A stretch of 38,330 nucleotides of DNA from Myxococcales bacterium. GTDB lineage: Bacteria > Myxococcota_A > Bradymonadia > REDH01. Below the pieces are notes generated by a model. The model was given only the letters and a program-made list of their open reading frames with translations, was not told the origin of the DNA and ran no database searches. A program made the position numbers and the translations under genes. The DNA lies in the NCBI GenBank assembly GCA_947496715.1, contig CANMDT010000018.1, positions 1 to 38,330 on the forward strand, in the 5' to 3' direction. Shown in pieces: positions 12,603 through 24,861 of the stretch (position 1 is the first letter of the stretch; every line of letters begins with the position of its first letter).

Positions 12603-14435
12603 ATGTGCGGAATTGTGGGTTATGTTGGCCATCAGCCGTGCGGCTCTATCCTCATCGAAGGGCTTCGGCGCCTAGAGTACCGCGGGTACGATTCGGCCGG
12701 CCTTGCCATCTACAACGGGGAGGAGCTGGTTCGCGTGCGGTCGGAGGGCAAGCTGGCGAACCTCGAGCGGGCCTTCATGGCGGCTCCCGTGGTGGGGACA
12801 GTCGGCATCGCGCACACGCGTTGGGCGACGCACGGCCGGCCCGTTGAGAAGAATGCGCACCCCCATCGGGTGGGCGACATTGTGGTTGTCCACAACGGCA
12901 TCATCGAGAACTACGCAGAGCTCCGGGCGGAGCTGATCGCGGGCGGCGCCGTGTTTGAGTCGGAGACCGACACCGAGGTTGCGGCGCAGCTGATTGCGAA
13001 GCATCGGGGTTCGTTCGGGTCGCTGCACGAGACGGTGCGCTTCGCCATTTCGCTCATTCGCGGCTCCTATGCGCTGGTGGTGCTCGACGGCGGAAATCCG
13101 GACGAGATCGTGGCCGCGCGGCAGGCCTCTCCGCTGGTGCTGGGCCTTGGCGAAGGCGAGCAGTTCGCGGCGAGCGATGTGCCGGCCATCATGGCGCACA
13201 CGCGGAATGTCATCTTCCTGATGGACGGCGACAGCGCGATTCTGCGGCGCGAGGGGATCAGCGTCTTTGATGAGTCGGGTGCCGCTGTGGAGCGCCCCGT
13301 CAAGCGGATTGCCTGGGACCCGATCTCGGCAGAGAAGCAGGGCTACAAGCACTTCATGCTCAAGGAGATCCACGAGCAGCCCGCACGGATCGTAGACACG
13401 CTGCGCGGGCGGATCGCGGCCGGAACCAACATGGTGGAGATTCCGGAGCTCAACTTGGAGCCGGCCTTCCTGCGCGACATCGATCGCATCATCATCATCG
13501 CCTGCGGTACCTCGTATCACTCGGGCATGGTGGCGCGTTACACGATCGAGTCGCTCGCGCGGGTGCCGGTGGAGCTCGAACTGGCCAGTGAGTTCCGTTA
13601 CCGCGACCCTGTGGTGACGGAGCGGACGCTGGCGATCGCGATTTCGCAGAGCGGCGAGACGGCCGACACGCTTGCCGCCATCCGCGAGGCGAAACGGCTT
13701 GGCGCGAAGACAGCTGCGGTCTGCAATGTGATGGAGTCGACGATTGCGCGTGAGTGTGGCTCGGTCATCTACACGCAGGCGGGGCCGGAGATTGGTGTGG
13801 CATCGACGAAGGCCTTCACGACGCAGTTAACGGCGCTCTACCTGTTTGCGCTCTGGCTTGCGCAGCACCGTGGTCTGTTGGACGATGCGGAGAGGCGGGC
13901 TGAGCTGGTGGGCGCCTTCCGTCAGATTCCAGGGATGGTGGAGCAGGCGATCGCGCTTGAGCCGCAGATCAGGGCGATGGCGAAGGAGCTGGTGCATGCG
14001 ACGAGCTGCCTCTTCCTGGGCCGCGGGGCGCAGTTCCCGATCGCGCTCGAAGGGGCGCTGAAGCTCAAGGAGATCTCCTACATTCACGCCGAAGGTTATG
14101 CTGCCGGCGAGATGAAGCATGGGCCGATCGCGCTCATCGACGAGACGCTGCCTGTGGTGGTCATCGCGCCCGAGAACGGCCACTTCGAGAAGGTGATGTC
14201 GAATGTGGAGGAGGTGAAGGCGCGTGGCGGCCGGCTGATCGTCGTGACGACGGCGGGCGCGCATGGGCCGGAGCGTTTTGCCGACCATGTCTTCGTCGTT
14301 CCAAAGGCGCACCCGCTGTTCGAGTCGATCGTGACGGTGATTCCGCTGCAGCTGCTCTCCTACTGCGTGGCGGATGCGAAGGGGACCGATGTGGACCAGC
14401 CCCGGAACCTCGCCAAGAGCGTCACCGTCGAGTGA
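12603..14435 (+). CDS. glmS: Glutamine--fructose-6-phosphate aminotransferase (GlmS)
   Basis: 610 residues, normal length. Makes glucosamine-6-phosphate from fructose-6-phosphate and glutamine, the first committed step to UDP-GlcNAc. The N-terminal glutaminase begins MCGIVGYVG with the catalytic Cys after Met1 and has RLEYRGYDSAG, AHTRWATHG and HNGIIENY. Two SIS sugar-isomerase domains follow: the first has ACGTSYHSG, SQSGETADT and STKAFTTQ, the second LGRGAQFPIALEGALKLKE. The C-terminus ends DVDQPRNLAKSVTVE, as in the family. GAGGT lies 6 bases before the ATG. It sits directly after the glmU-like gene, so two steps of the same pathway are adjacent. Confidence 0.97.
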   Translation: MCGIVGYVGHQPCGSILIEGLRRLEYRGYDSAGLAIYNGEELVRVRSEGKLANLERAFMAAPVVGTVGIAHTRWATHGRPVEKNAHPHRVGDIVVVHNGIIENYAELRAELIAGGAVFESETDTEVAAQLIAKHRGSFGSLHETVRFAISLIRGSYALVVLDGGNPDEIVAARQASPLVLGLGEGEQFAASDVPAIMAHTRNVIFLMDGDSAILRREGISVFDESGAAVERPVKRIAWDPISAEKQGYKHFMLKEIHEQPARIVDTLRGRIAAGTNMVEIPELNLEPAFLRDIDRIIIIACGTSYHSGMVARYTIESLARVPVELELASEFRYRDPVVTERTLAIAISQSGETADTLAAIREAKRLGAKTAAVCNVMESTIARECGSVIYTQAGPEIGVASTKAFTTQLTALYLFALWLAQHRGLLDDAERRAELVGAFRQIPGMVEQAIALEPQIRAMAKELVHATSCLFLGRGAQFPIALEGALKLKEISYIHAEGYAAGEMKHGPIALIDETLPVVVIAPENGHFEKVMSNVEEVKARGGRLIVVTTAGAHGPERFADHVFVVPKAHPLFESIVTVIPLQLLSYCVADAKGTDVDQPRNLAKSVTVE

Positions 14436-14454
14436 TCGGATGGGTGGGCCAGTG

Positions 14455-16734
14455 ATGTCACAACGGGGCGGGTTGAACGACAACCAGCGCGCGGCGGTGG
14501 AGCATCGCGGCGAGTCGCTGCTCATCCTTGCCGGAGCGGGCAGCGGCAAGACGCGGGTGATTACGACCCGCATCGCGAAGCTGATTCTGGAAGATGGCGT
14601 CGCCTCGGGCAGCATCCTTGCGGTCACCTTCACGAACAAGGCTGCCGCGGAGATGCGGGAGAGGGTTCAACAGCTGGCCGGTGCCCGGGCAGCAGGGGTG
14701 ACCATCGGCACCTTTCACGCGGTCTGTGCTCGGCTGCTGCGGCAGTATGGTGGCCGGCTCGGTCTGACGCCGCGGTTTGCGATTTATGATGAGGAGGATG
14801 CGATGAGCATGCTCCGGCGCGCCGCAGAGAAGCTGCAGCTCGGATACGACAGCGGAGCGCTCAAGGCTGCGTTCGGGGCGATCCAGACGGCGAAGCACCA
14901 GGGCGCGACAGCGCGGGCCTTTTCGGACGAGAGCCGCGGGCGGCTGGGCGAGGAGACCGCGACGCTCTACGAGGCCTACCAGCGTGAGCTGATTGGCTCG
15001 AACGCCTGCGATTTTGCCGATCTGATTCTGCAGACGGTGACGCTGCTGCGCGAGGCGCCGGAGCTCCGCGCGGAGGTGAATCGGCGGTGGCAGCACCTGC
15101 TTGTGGATGAGTTTCAGGACACCGATGGCGTACAGTTTGCGCTGCTCGAGATGCTGGTCGGGCCGGGCTGCGAGGTGGTGGTGGTGGGCGACGACGACCA
15201 GTCCATCTACGGGTGGCGGGGCGCGACGGTGGCCAACGTGCGACGCTACACGGAGGTGTTTGCGCCTGTACGGATTGTGAATCTGGCGGAGAACTACCGG
15301 TCGACGCGCGACATCCTGCGGGTGGCGACGAGCGTGGTGGAGCGGCTACCCGAGCGGATGGAGAAGCAGAGCATCGCGGTGCGCGCTGGCGGCACTCCAG
15401 TGCGCTGTTTTGTGGCGGTGGACGACCGTGACGAGGCGGAGCGGATCTGCCGCGTGCTGGAGGGCTGGCATGCAACGCGTGGCTGGCGGTGGCGTGATTG
15501 CGCAGTGCTGTGCCGGACGAACGGGCAGATGCGGGTGGTGGAGGAGGCGCTGCGGCGGCGTGGCGTGGACTATGCGCTGGTGGGCGGCACCTCGTTCTTC
15601 GAGCGGGCCGAGATCAAGGATGCGATGGCCTGGCTGCGGCTGTCGGTGAACGACCGCGACACCGTCGCCCTGGCGCGGGTGGCGACCTTCCCCTCGAAGG
15701 GGATCGGGGCGACGACGATTCGCGCGATCGAGCAGTGGCGGTTGGCGCATGCGAAGGTGCCGCTGACGGAGGCACTCTCACGCATCGTATCCGAGAAGGC
15801 AGTGACGAAGCGGGCGCTGGATGGCGTGGCTTCGCTGGGGCGCATCCTCGAAGAGGTGGTGCAGATGGCGCAGAGCGCCGGGGCTTCGGCGACACTGGAG
15901 CAGGCGCTGGCGGCCTCTCAGTTTGAGGAGGCGCTGGCGGAGAAGGAGGATGGCGAGGAGCGGTGCCGCAACCTCGACGATCTCCGGGCGATGCTGCGGG
16001 AACACGATGCGCTGCCTGAGAGCGGTGGCATCGCGGGGTTCTTGGAGCGGACGGTGCTGCGGCAGGCTTCGGACGGGCTGAGCAGCGACGACAAGGTGGT
16101 CCTGACCACGGTGCATGCTGCCAAGGGTCTGGAGTTTCTGGGTGTGGTGGTGGCCGGGTTGGAGGAGGGGCTCTTTCCGATGCGTCGTCGCGACGCGGCG
16201 GAGGCGGGCGCCGACGATGAGGAGCGGCGTCTCTTCTATGTGGCTGTGACCCGGGCGCAGGATGAGCTGGTGCTGTTGGCGGCGATGCGGCGGCGGCTGC
16301 ACGGGCAGACGCGCGAGACCAATGCATCGCCCTTCCTCATCGAGGTGTCGGAGCAGCTGTCGTGGCTGGAGGGTAGCGCGTCGCGCTCGCTGCCGTGGCG
16401 GGGCCGCGATCCCATTGGACCTCCGCTGGATCGCCGCTCGAGTTACGACTTTGATCAGCGAAGCGGAGACGACTGGGCGGAGCCCGCGCGCGGCATCGGC
16501 CGGAAGGTCCCGGAGGAGGGCATCATCTTTGACGATGGCTACGTGGCGAATGCGCCCGTTACCAAGGTGACAGCCGTGGCAGCGCAGCGGGTGAGGCATG
16601 CGCTGTTCGGCGACGGCACGGTGGTGCAGAGCGAGCAGTCTGCCGGCAAGACGCGGCAGACGGTGGAGTTCGACTCGGGCGAGCGGCGGACAGTTCTTGC
16701 GAACTACCTGCAGCCGCTGCGAGGCGGCCGCTGA
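14455..16734 (+). CDS. ATP-dependent DNA helicase, PcrA/UvrD family
   Basis: 759 residues. Superfamily 1A 3'-5' helicase acting in repair and replication-fork maintenance. Motifs in order: Walker A GAGSGKT (27-33), VTFTNKAAAEMRER, Walker B LLVDEFQDT, GDDDQSIYGWRGA, LAENYRST, LTTVHAAKGLEF and VAVTRAQDEL. The C-terminus has the small Tudor-like domain of PcrA/UvrD (GDGTVVQS and TVEFDSGERR) that binds RNA polymerase in characterised homologues. The start is ambiguous: ATG 14455 has GGTGGG 6 bases upstream and matches family starts; ATG 14440 would add five residues. It begins 19 bases after glmS. Its stop is only two bases from the stop of the convergent ferredoxin gene. Confidence 0.93.
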   Translation: MSQRGGLNDNQRAAVEHRGESLLILAGAGSGKTRVITTRIAKLILEDGVASGSILAVTFTNKAAAEMRERVQQLAGARAAGVTIGTFHAVCARLLRQYGGRLGLTPRFAIYDEEDAMSMLRRAAEKLQLGYDSGALKAAFGAIQTAKHQGATARAFSDESRGRLGEETATLYEAYQRELIGSNACDFADLILQTVTLLREAPELRAEVNRRWQHLLVDEFQDTDGVQFALLEMLVGPGCEVVVVGDDDQSIYGWRGATVANVRRYTEVFAPVRIVNLAENYRSTRDILRVATSVVERLPERMEKQSIAVRAGGTPVRCFVAVDDRDEAERICRVLEGWHATRGWRWRDCAVLCRTNGQMRVVEEALRRRGVDYALVGGTSFFERAEIKDAMAWLRLSVNDRDTVALARVATFPSKGIGATTIRAIEQWRLAHAKVPLTEALSRIVSEKAVTKRALDGVASLGRILEEVVQMAQSAGASATLEQALAASQFEEALAEKEDGEERCRNLDDLRAMLREHDALPESGGIAGFLERTVLRQASDGLSSDDKVVLTTVHAAKGLEFLGVVVAGLEEGLFPMRRRDAAEAGADDEERRLFYVAVTRAQDELVLLAAMRRRLHGQTRETNASPFLIEVSEQLSWLEGSASRSLPWRGRDPIGPPLDRRSSYDFDQRSGDDWAEPARGIGRKVPEEGIIFDDGYVANAPVTKVTAVAAQRVRHALFGDGTVVQSEQSAGKTRQTVEFDSGERRTVLANYLQPLRGGR

Positions 16735-16736
16735 GC

Positions 16737-17027
16737 CTAGGCGCGGTTCTTGAAGAACTCGGCGTTGAGCGCCGCGTAGTTGCTCCACTTGGCGGGGAGC
16801 TCCTCGTCTTCGAAGATGGCGTCGACGGGGCACTCGGGCTCGCATGCGCCGCAGGAGATGCACTCGTTGGGGTCGATGTAGAGCTGGAGCTTGAGCTCGC
16901 CGCCGGAGGCCTTGGTTGCGCGGACCTGATCGAGCGGGATGGGCCCGTGGATGCAGTCGACCGGACAGACATCAACGCAGGCGGTGTCACAGGTTCCGTG
17001 GCAGGATTCGGCGATTACGTAGATCAT
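16737..17027 (-). CDS. 7Fe-type ferredoxin (FdxA-like)
   Basis: 96 residues. Small electron carrier with a [3Fe-4S] and a [4Fe-4S] cluster, judged from the cysteine pattern: Cys9, Cys17, Cys21 before Pro, and Cys25 (CVDVCPVDC), then CISCGACEPECPVDAIF. The start YVIAES and the tail DEELPAKW match the FdxA group. It differs in an extra Cys13 and an inserted loop of roughly 15-20 residues after the first motif (GPIPLDQVRATKASGGELK). The start at 17027 is chosen by homology, with GAAGAG upstream; an in-frame start at 17210 would add 61 unconserved residues and overlap the divergent DUF1015 gene. Confidence 0.88.
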   Translation of the reverse strand: MIYVIAESCHGTCDTACVDVCPVDCIHGPIPLDQVRATKASGGELKLQLYIDPNECISCGACEPECPVDAIFEDEELPAKWSNYAALNAEFFKNRA

Positions 17028-17169
17028 CCCATACTCTTCGCAAATGGGGGTGGCAGACCGCCCCGAGTGAGGGATAGAGTGTAACCGAAACCGCTGCCTT
17101 CTTGCAACGGTTCGAATTGGGATAGCTGCTGCCGGACGGGCTGCAGCGAAGTCGCGGCGGAGTAAGAAG

Positions 17170-18477
17170 ATGGCTGAGGTGTTGCCCCTGCGAGGCGTTC
17201 GGTATGACACAACGGTGAGCGGCCCGCTGGAGCAGCTTGTGAGCCCTCCTTACGATGTCATCGATGGCCCGATGCGCGCGCGGTTGGCAGCGCGCAGCCC
17301 CTACGCATTCGTGGAGCTCGACCTTCCCGAGAATGGGTCGGCAGACAGGTATGCGCATGCAGCAACGCTCTACCGCTCCTGGCTGGCGACCGGCGTGATG
17401 AAGCAGGATGAGGCGCCCTCGTTCTACATCTACTGGCAGCGCTTTGCCGGTCCCGACGGGCGGGAGGTGCTCCGGAAGGGGTTTCTCGGCCTGACCCGCC
17501 TGCACGCGTATTCCGACAAGGTGGTTCTTCCGCACGAACGGACGCTCTCCGGTCCCAAGGCCGATCGGCTGGCGCTGATGGAGGCGACCGAGGCGCAGCT
17601 GTCGCAGATCTTTCTGCTCTACAGCGACCCTGCAGGCGTTGTGGATGCCGCGCTGGCTGCGGCAACAGCGGCGGCGCCGCTTCTGGACACGCGGACCGAT
17701 GATGGTGTGCACCATCAGGTGTGGTCCATCAGCGACCCTGCCGCCATCGCAACGGTGTCTGCGCGGCTGGCCGACGAGCGGCTACTCATTGCCGATGGTC
17801 ACCACCGCTACGAGACTGCGCTGGGCTACGCCCGCAACCAAGGCGCGCTCGGCACCGATGGGCCGGCTGCCTTCACGCTGGCCTTCTTCGCCAATGCAGA
17901 TGACCCAGGCTTGGTGGTTCTGCCGACCCATCGCGGACTCCACGATGTGTCAGAGTTTGATGCCGCGGCCTGGCTGTCGCGGACTGCGGAGCTGTTCGAC
18001 TTCACTGCGGTCGACGCGGCAACGGCGCCTCCGGACTGGCTCGCAGCGCTGCGGCGCGCGGGAGAGGCCGGGCCATCGTTCGTGTTGGCGACGGCGCCAC
18101 ATGGTGAGCTCTCGCTGACGCTCGCGACGCTGAATCCTGTTCGTGCTGCAGCAGAGCAGGCGACCATGCAGGGTGTGGCGGAGATGGCAGCGCTCGACGT
18201 GGCGATTTTGCACGAGCTGCTGCTCGAGCGTCGAGCCGGGATCTCGCGGGAAGCACAGGCGGCCAAGACCAACATCTTTTACTACAAAGAGGCGGGTGAG
18301 GCGCTGGCGGATCTCGCAGCCGGTCGGACCCAAGCTGCCATCTTCATGAACGGCACGCCCGTGGCGAAGGTGCGGGCGATCTGCGAGGCGGGCGACTTCA
18401 TGCCGCAGAAGTCGACCTTCTTCTTCCCCAAGGTGTTGAGCGGCGTTGTGCTTTACGACCTGACCGGCGCACGCTGA
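17170..18477 (+). CDS. DUF1015 family protein (COG4198)
   Basis: 435 residues. The N-terminus (PLRGVRYD, SPPYDVID) and the central motif IADGHHRYETAL define the DUF1015 family, whose biochemical role is not established. The C-terminal half includes LPTHRGLHD and an FMNGTPVAKVRAI segment, then a conserved end (MPQKSTFFFPKVLSG). No signal peptide or membrane segment, so cytosolic. The start has GGAG about 8 bases upstream. It is divergent from the ferredoxin gene across 142 bases and is followed two bases later by the methyltransferase gene, so the two are likely cotranscribed. The DGHHR motif looks like the ParB/sulfiredoxin-type nucleotide-binding motif, but that is only a visual resemblance. 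Confidence 0.85.
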   Translation: MAEVLPLRGVRYDTTVSGPLEQLVSPPYDVIDGPMRARLAARSPYAFVELDLPENGSADRYAHAATLYRSWLATGVMKQDEAPSFYIYWQRFAGPDGREVLRKGFLGLTRLHAYSDKVVLPHERTLSGPKADRLALMEATEAQLSQIFLLYSDPAGVVDAALAAATAAAPLLDTRTDDGVHHQVWSISDPAAIATVSARLADERLLIADGHHRYETALGYARNQGALGTDGPAAFTLAFFANADDPGLVVLPTHRGLHDVSEFDAAAWLSRTAELFDFTAVDAATAPPDWLAALRRAGEAGPSFVLATAPHGELSLTLATLNPVRAAAEQATMQGVAEMAALDVAILHELLLERRAGISREAQAAKTNIFYYKEAGEALADLAAGRTQAAIFMNGTPVAKVRAICEAGDFMPQKSTFFFPKVLSGVVLYDLTGAR

Positions 18478-18479
18478 AG

Positions 18480-19232
18480 ATGACCGCGCCGGAGGATCAG
18501 GAGCGGACCGACGACGCCATGTACCGGGGCGGGGTACGCATCTTGCAACACCGGCGGGGCTACCGCTTTTCGTTCGACGCTGTGCTGCTGGCGCACGAGG
18601 TGGCGCGGCTCCGTCCACGGCGCGGCGCGGAGTTTGGCGCGGGGTCGGGCGTGGTCTCACTCTGCCTCGCGACGATGCTGCCGGAGTACCGAGGCAAGGC
18701 ATTCGAGATTCAGCCGTCGCTGGCGCACCTGGCACGGGAGAATGCGGTTCGCAACGGCCTCGCGGAGCGGATCGCGGTGGTCGAGGGCGATGTGCGGCGG
18801 CTCCCACAGGAGGTCGATGCGCCAGAGGTTGTCTTCATGAACCCGCCCTATTTTGGCGCGCGGGAGGGGACGCCGAGCCCGAACCAGGAGCGGGCGCTGG
18901 CGCGTCATCAGGCGAACGGCTCGCTGGTGGAGCTGCTGCAGGCGGCGAAGCGGATGGTCGCGGGCGGCGCGGTGGTCTTTGTCTATCCGGGCGCGCGGGA
19001 GGAGATGGCCGTTGCGGCGCTCGCGGCGGCCGGCCTTGGGGGAGCTTCGGTGCGACGGGTTGTTGCGAGCGAAGGCGCTGCGCCCGCCTTTGTGGTGCTG
19101 ACGGCGCGCGAGCAGGGAGCGGAGGGGCTGCGGCTGCTGGAGCCGATTGTGCTTGCCGATGCGGGAGGCAGCGCGACCGCTGCGCACCTTGCGATTGTGG
19201 ACGGGTTGCTGCCGCCGGCTGAAGTGGGCTAG
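18480..19232 (+). CDS. TrmN6/YfiC-like adenine-N6 methyltransferase
   Basis: 250 residues. S-adenosylmethionine-dependent methyltransferase with a Rossmann core: motif I EFGAGSGVVSL, and catalytic NPPY (in VVFMNPPYF) typical of amino-methylating enzymes. An N-terminal RGYRFSFDAVLLA is characteristic of the TrmN6 group that methylates A37 of tRNA1-Val in E. coli. The C-terminal segment is weaker and Ala-rich. The substrate here is inferred. The ATG is two bases after the DUF1015 stop. Confidence 0.75.
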   Translation: MTAPEDQERTDDAMYRGGVRILQHRRGYRFSFDAVLLAHEVARLRPRRGAEFGAGSGVVSLCLATMLPEYRGKAFEIQPSLAHLARENAVRNGLAERIAVVEGDVRRLPQEVDAPEVVFMNPPYFGAREGTPSPNQERALARHQANGSLVELLQAAKRMVAGGAVVFVYPGAREEMAVAALAAAGLGGASVRRVVASEGAAPAFVVLTAREQGAEGLRLLEPIVLADAGGSATAAHLAIVDGLLPPAEVG

Positions 19233-19242
19233 TCGGAACGGC

Positions 19243-19680
19243 ATGAAGCCTTCTCTTCGTCTTGTCTGCCTGATCGCGCTGTTCGCGTGGGCCTGCGGTT
19301 GTGCTCCGAACGCCGTGCGGCGGATGTCGGGCGTAGGCCGGCTGCCGTCGGACGAGGCGCGGTTGCGACTGGCTGCTGCGACATCACAAGCGGAGCTCGC
19401 GGCGAATGCGACGACGCCGTTCTGGGTGGTCGCGCGGGTGAACCGGGCTGCCTGCGACTGCCCCGTCTGGGAGGTTCAGGTGTGGGGGCAGTGGCGTCGC
19501 ACGGCACTCATCTGGCCAGGCTCGAAGCCCGATTCGCCGGTGGATTCGGAGAATGCTCCTGACGGGACGCGGCTCTGGGTGGAGGTCGAAGAGTCGGAGG
19601 TGGAGACGGCGGGCAACGATGGACGACTGTATCCACAGTTTGCGGTTCTGCGCACCAGCGCGGCGCCACCGGCACCCTAG
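19243..19680 (+). CDS. Small exported protein, probable lipoprotein, unknown function
   Basis: 145 residues. The hydrophobic N-terminus ends FAWACGC; either cysteine could be lipidated but neither has a canonical lipobox. The mature part has a CDCPVW segment and a WVEVEESEVET stretch, with no recognised domain. The start at 19243 is chosen because the signal peptide begins there; an in-frame ATG at 19147 lies inside the methyltransferase gene. It is 10 bases after the methyltransferase stop and likely in the same transcript. Its TAG stop shares the palindrome CTAG (19677-19680) with the TAG stop of the convergent gene. Confidence 0.6.
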   Translation: MKPSLRLVCLIALFAWACGCAPNAVRRMSGVGRLPSDEARLRLAAATSQAELAANATTPFWVVARVNRAACDCPVWEVQVWGQWRRTALIWPGSKPDSPVDSENAPDGTRLWVEVEESEVETAGNDGRLYPQFAVLRTSAAPPAP

Positions 19681-20633
19681 GCCGGAATCATCGCGTAGCC
19701 GGTTTGGAGCATGGTGGGAGCAGGCTGCCGGTAGATCACGCCGGCGCGGGCCAGCTCCTCGAGCGCGGAGCGGAGGCGGACAAGGCGGAGTGCAGACTCC
19801 GCGATGGCGTCGGGCCAGTAGCCGAGGTCGCGTTCGAAGAGCTGCTGCAGGGTGGCGGGGCGGGCGAGCGCGAGCGGGAGATTGGAGATGAGGTTGTTGG
19901 CCGACAGCGCCATGGCGCGGAAGGCGACCTGGCCGGTGGCCTCGATGCGTCCGCGTGCGGGGTAGAGCGTCTGCGGGAGCGCGCCCTGCGTGATGGCGCC
20001 GAGGGAGTCGGCAAAGGCCTGCCAGTCGCCGACAGGGAGATCGTCGTCGAGGAGTCCGAACTCTCCGGCAAAGAGGGCCTCGCCATCGAGAGAGGCGAAG
20101 ACCATGCCGGTGTCGGAGAAGGCGGGGCGACGAGCGGCGACCAGGGTGGAGTCGCCTGCGAGGAGCAGCGCTCCATCTACGAGCGGTCGCAGGTTGGCGA
20201 GGGTGACGGGGAGGGCCGGGTGTCGGGCCTGCCAGCGCTCCCAACAGGTGCGCGCAGCGGGCGTTGGCTGGGTGACCTGCGCAACCTCTTCGCCCAGGCT
20301 GCGGGCGCATTCGCGGTGGGTGCGGAGGAGGCGGTCATCGGCGGTATGCGGCGCCGCGAAGAGGGTTGCGGCGGGGAACCGGTGGGCACTGCCTGCGATC
20401 TCTGCGGCGTGCGAGGTGAGGAGGATCTGACCGACGTCTGCGGGGGCGAACCCGCTGTCGGCGAGTGCGGTCAGCAGCGCATCGCCTAGGTGGTCAGGCC
20501 CCGGGTCGATGAGGGTCGGGAGCGCGCCCGGCAGGAGATAGGCGATGTGCTCCCAGTCATACGAGGCGTCGCCGTCTGCCGGTGCCGGTAGGCGGAGCGG
20601 CGTGACGGTCTGCGCCGTTGCGCTAGGCAGCAC
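19677..20633 (-). CDS. Metallo-beta-lactamase-fold protein with a degenerate metal site
   Basis: 318 residues. The fold is indicated by LIDPGPDHLGDAL, the ILLT strand at 70-73 and the LVDGALLLAGDSTL/TGMVFASLDGEALFAGEF series, followed by a C-terminal helical region with a winged-helix look (ALEELARAGVIYR). In active enzymes ILLT is followed by HxHxDH; here the run reads SHAAEIAG (74-81), so most zinc ligands are missing, and the later Gly-Asp is Gly-Glu. A binding or structural role is more likely than hydrolysis. The start overlaps the end of the FHA gene by 11 bases, so the two are coupled. Confidence 0.65.
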   Translation of the reverse strand: MLPSATAQTVTPLRLPAPADGDASYDWEHIAYLLPGALPTLIDPGPDHLGDALLTALADSGFAPADVGQILLTSHAAEIAGSAHRFPAATLFAAPHTADDRLLRTHRECARSLGEEVAQVTQPTPAARTCWERWQARHPALPVTLANLRPLVDGALLLAGDSTLVAARRPAFSDTGMVFASLDGEALFAGEFGLLDDDLPVGDWQAFADSLGAITQGALPQTLYPARGRIEATGQVAFRAMALSANNLISNLPLALARPATLQQLFERDLGYWPDAIAESALRLVRLRSALEELARAGVIYRQPAPTMLQTGYAMIPA

Positions 20634-21177
20634 CGAGATCCCGGTAGGTGAAGGTGAGTTGGTGTTCGCAGATCTCGAAGCGGTCGCCCTCTACGATGCG
20701 GCGCGTGTCTACGCGGCTGCCCTCGATGCGGACGCCGTTGGTGGAGCCGAGATCCTGGATGAAGAAGAAGCCCTGATGGAGCACAACTTGGGCGTGACGC
20801 CGGGAGACATTGGTGTCGACGATGAGGAGATCGGTCTCGTTGGCGCCCCTGCCGATAACAAACTGGGCCTTGTTCACCGCGTAGCGCTTGCCGTCGAGGA
20901 TGACCCAGAGCTTGGGCATCGGCGGATCTGCCGGGGGCTCCGGGATGGCGGCTGCGGCGATAGGAACCGTGGTCTGCACGGGGGGGACGGCCGGCGGGAC
21001 GAGACCCACGGGCGGCGCCGTCGCAACGAGGTCGGGGCTGGTCATGGCAGCGGCGAGCGCCTGCCCGATGAGCTGATCGATGGTGACGCCCTGCTCCTTG
21101 GCGAGGTGCTCATAGGCGGACCAGAGCTGCTCGTCGCAGAAGAAGCTACGGAGTTGCTTTCGTCGAGGTTCGGTCAT
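20623..21177 (-). CDS. FHA-domain protein with N-terminal helical segment
   Basis: 184 residues. The N-terminus (about 1-48) is a helical segment (LWSAYEHLAKEQGVTIDQLIGQAL) resembling the ribbon-helix-helix-like lead found in many myxobacterial FHA proteins. An Ala/Pro-rich linker of about 35 residues follows. The FHA domain (about 89-175) has the phosphothreonine-binding signature: VIGRG, SRRHA and GSTNGVRI. Known role of FHA: reading phosphothreonine on partner proteins, usually downstream of Ser/Thr kinases; no kinase is in the window. It overlaps the metallo-beta-lactamase-fold gene at its 3' end. Confidence 0.88.
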   Translation of the reverse strand: MTEPRRKQLRSFFCDEQLWSAYEHLAKEQGVTIDQLIGQALAAAMTSPDLVATAPPVGLVPPAVPPVQTTVPIAAAAIPEPPADPPMPKLWVILDGKRYAVNKAQFVIGRGANETDLLIVDTNVSRRHAQVVLHQGFFFIQDLGSTNGVRIEGSRVDTRRIVEGDRFEICEHQLTFTYRDLGAA

Positions 21178-21219
21178 GGTGACACCGTGGAGAGAGGGGG
21201 GCTCGTTAGCACACCCGCG

Positions 21220-24857
<3,638 letters not shown>

Positions 24858-24861
<4 letters not shown>

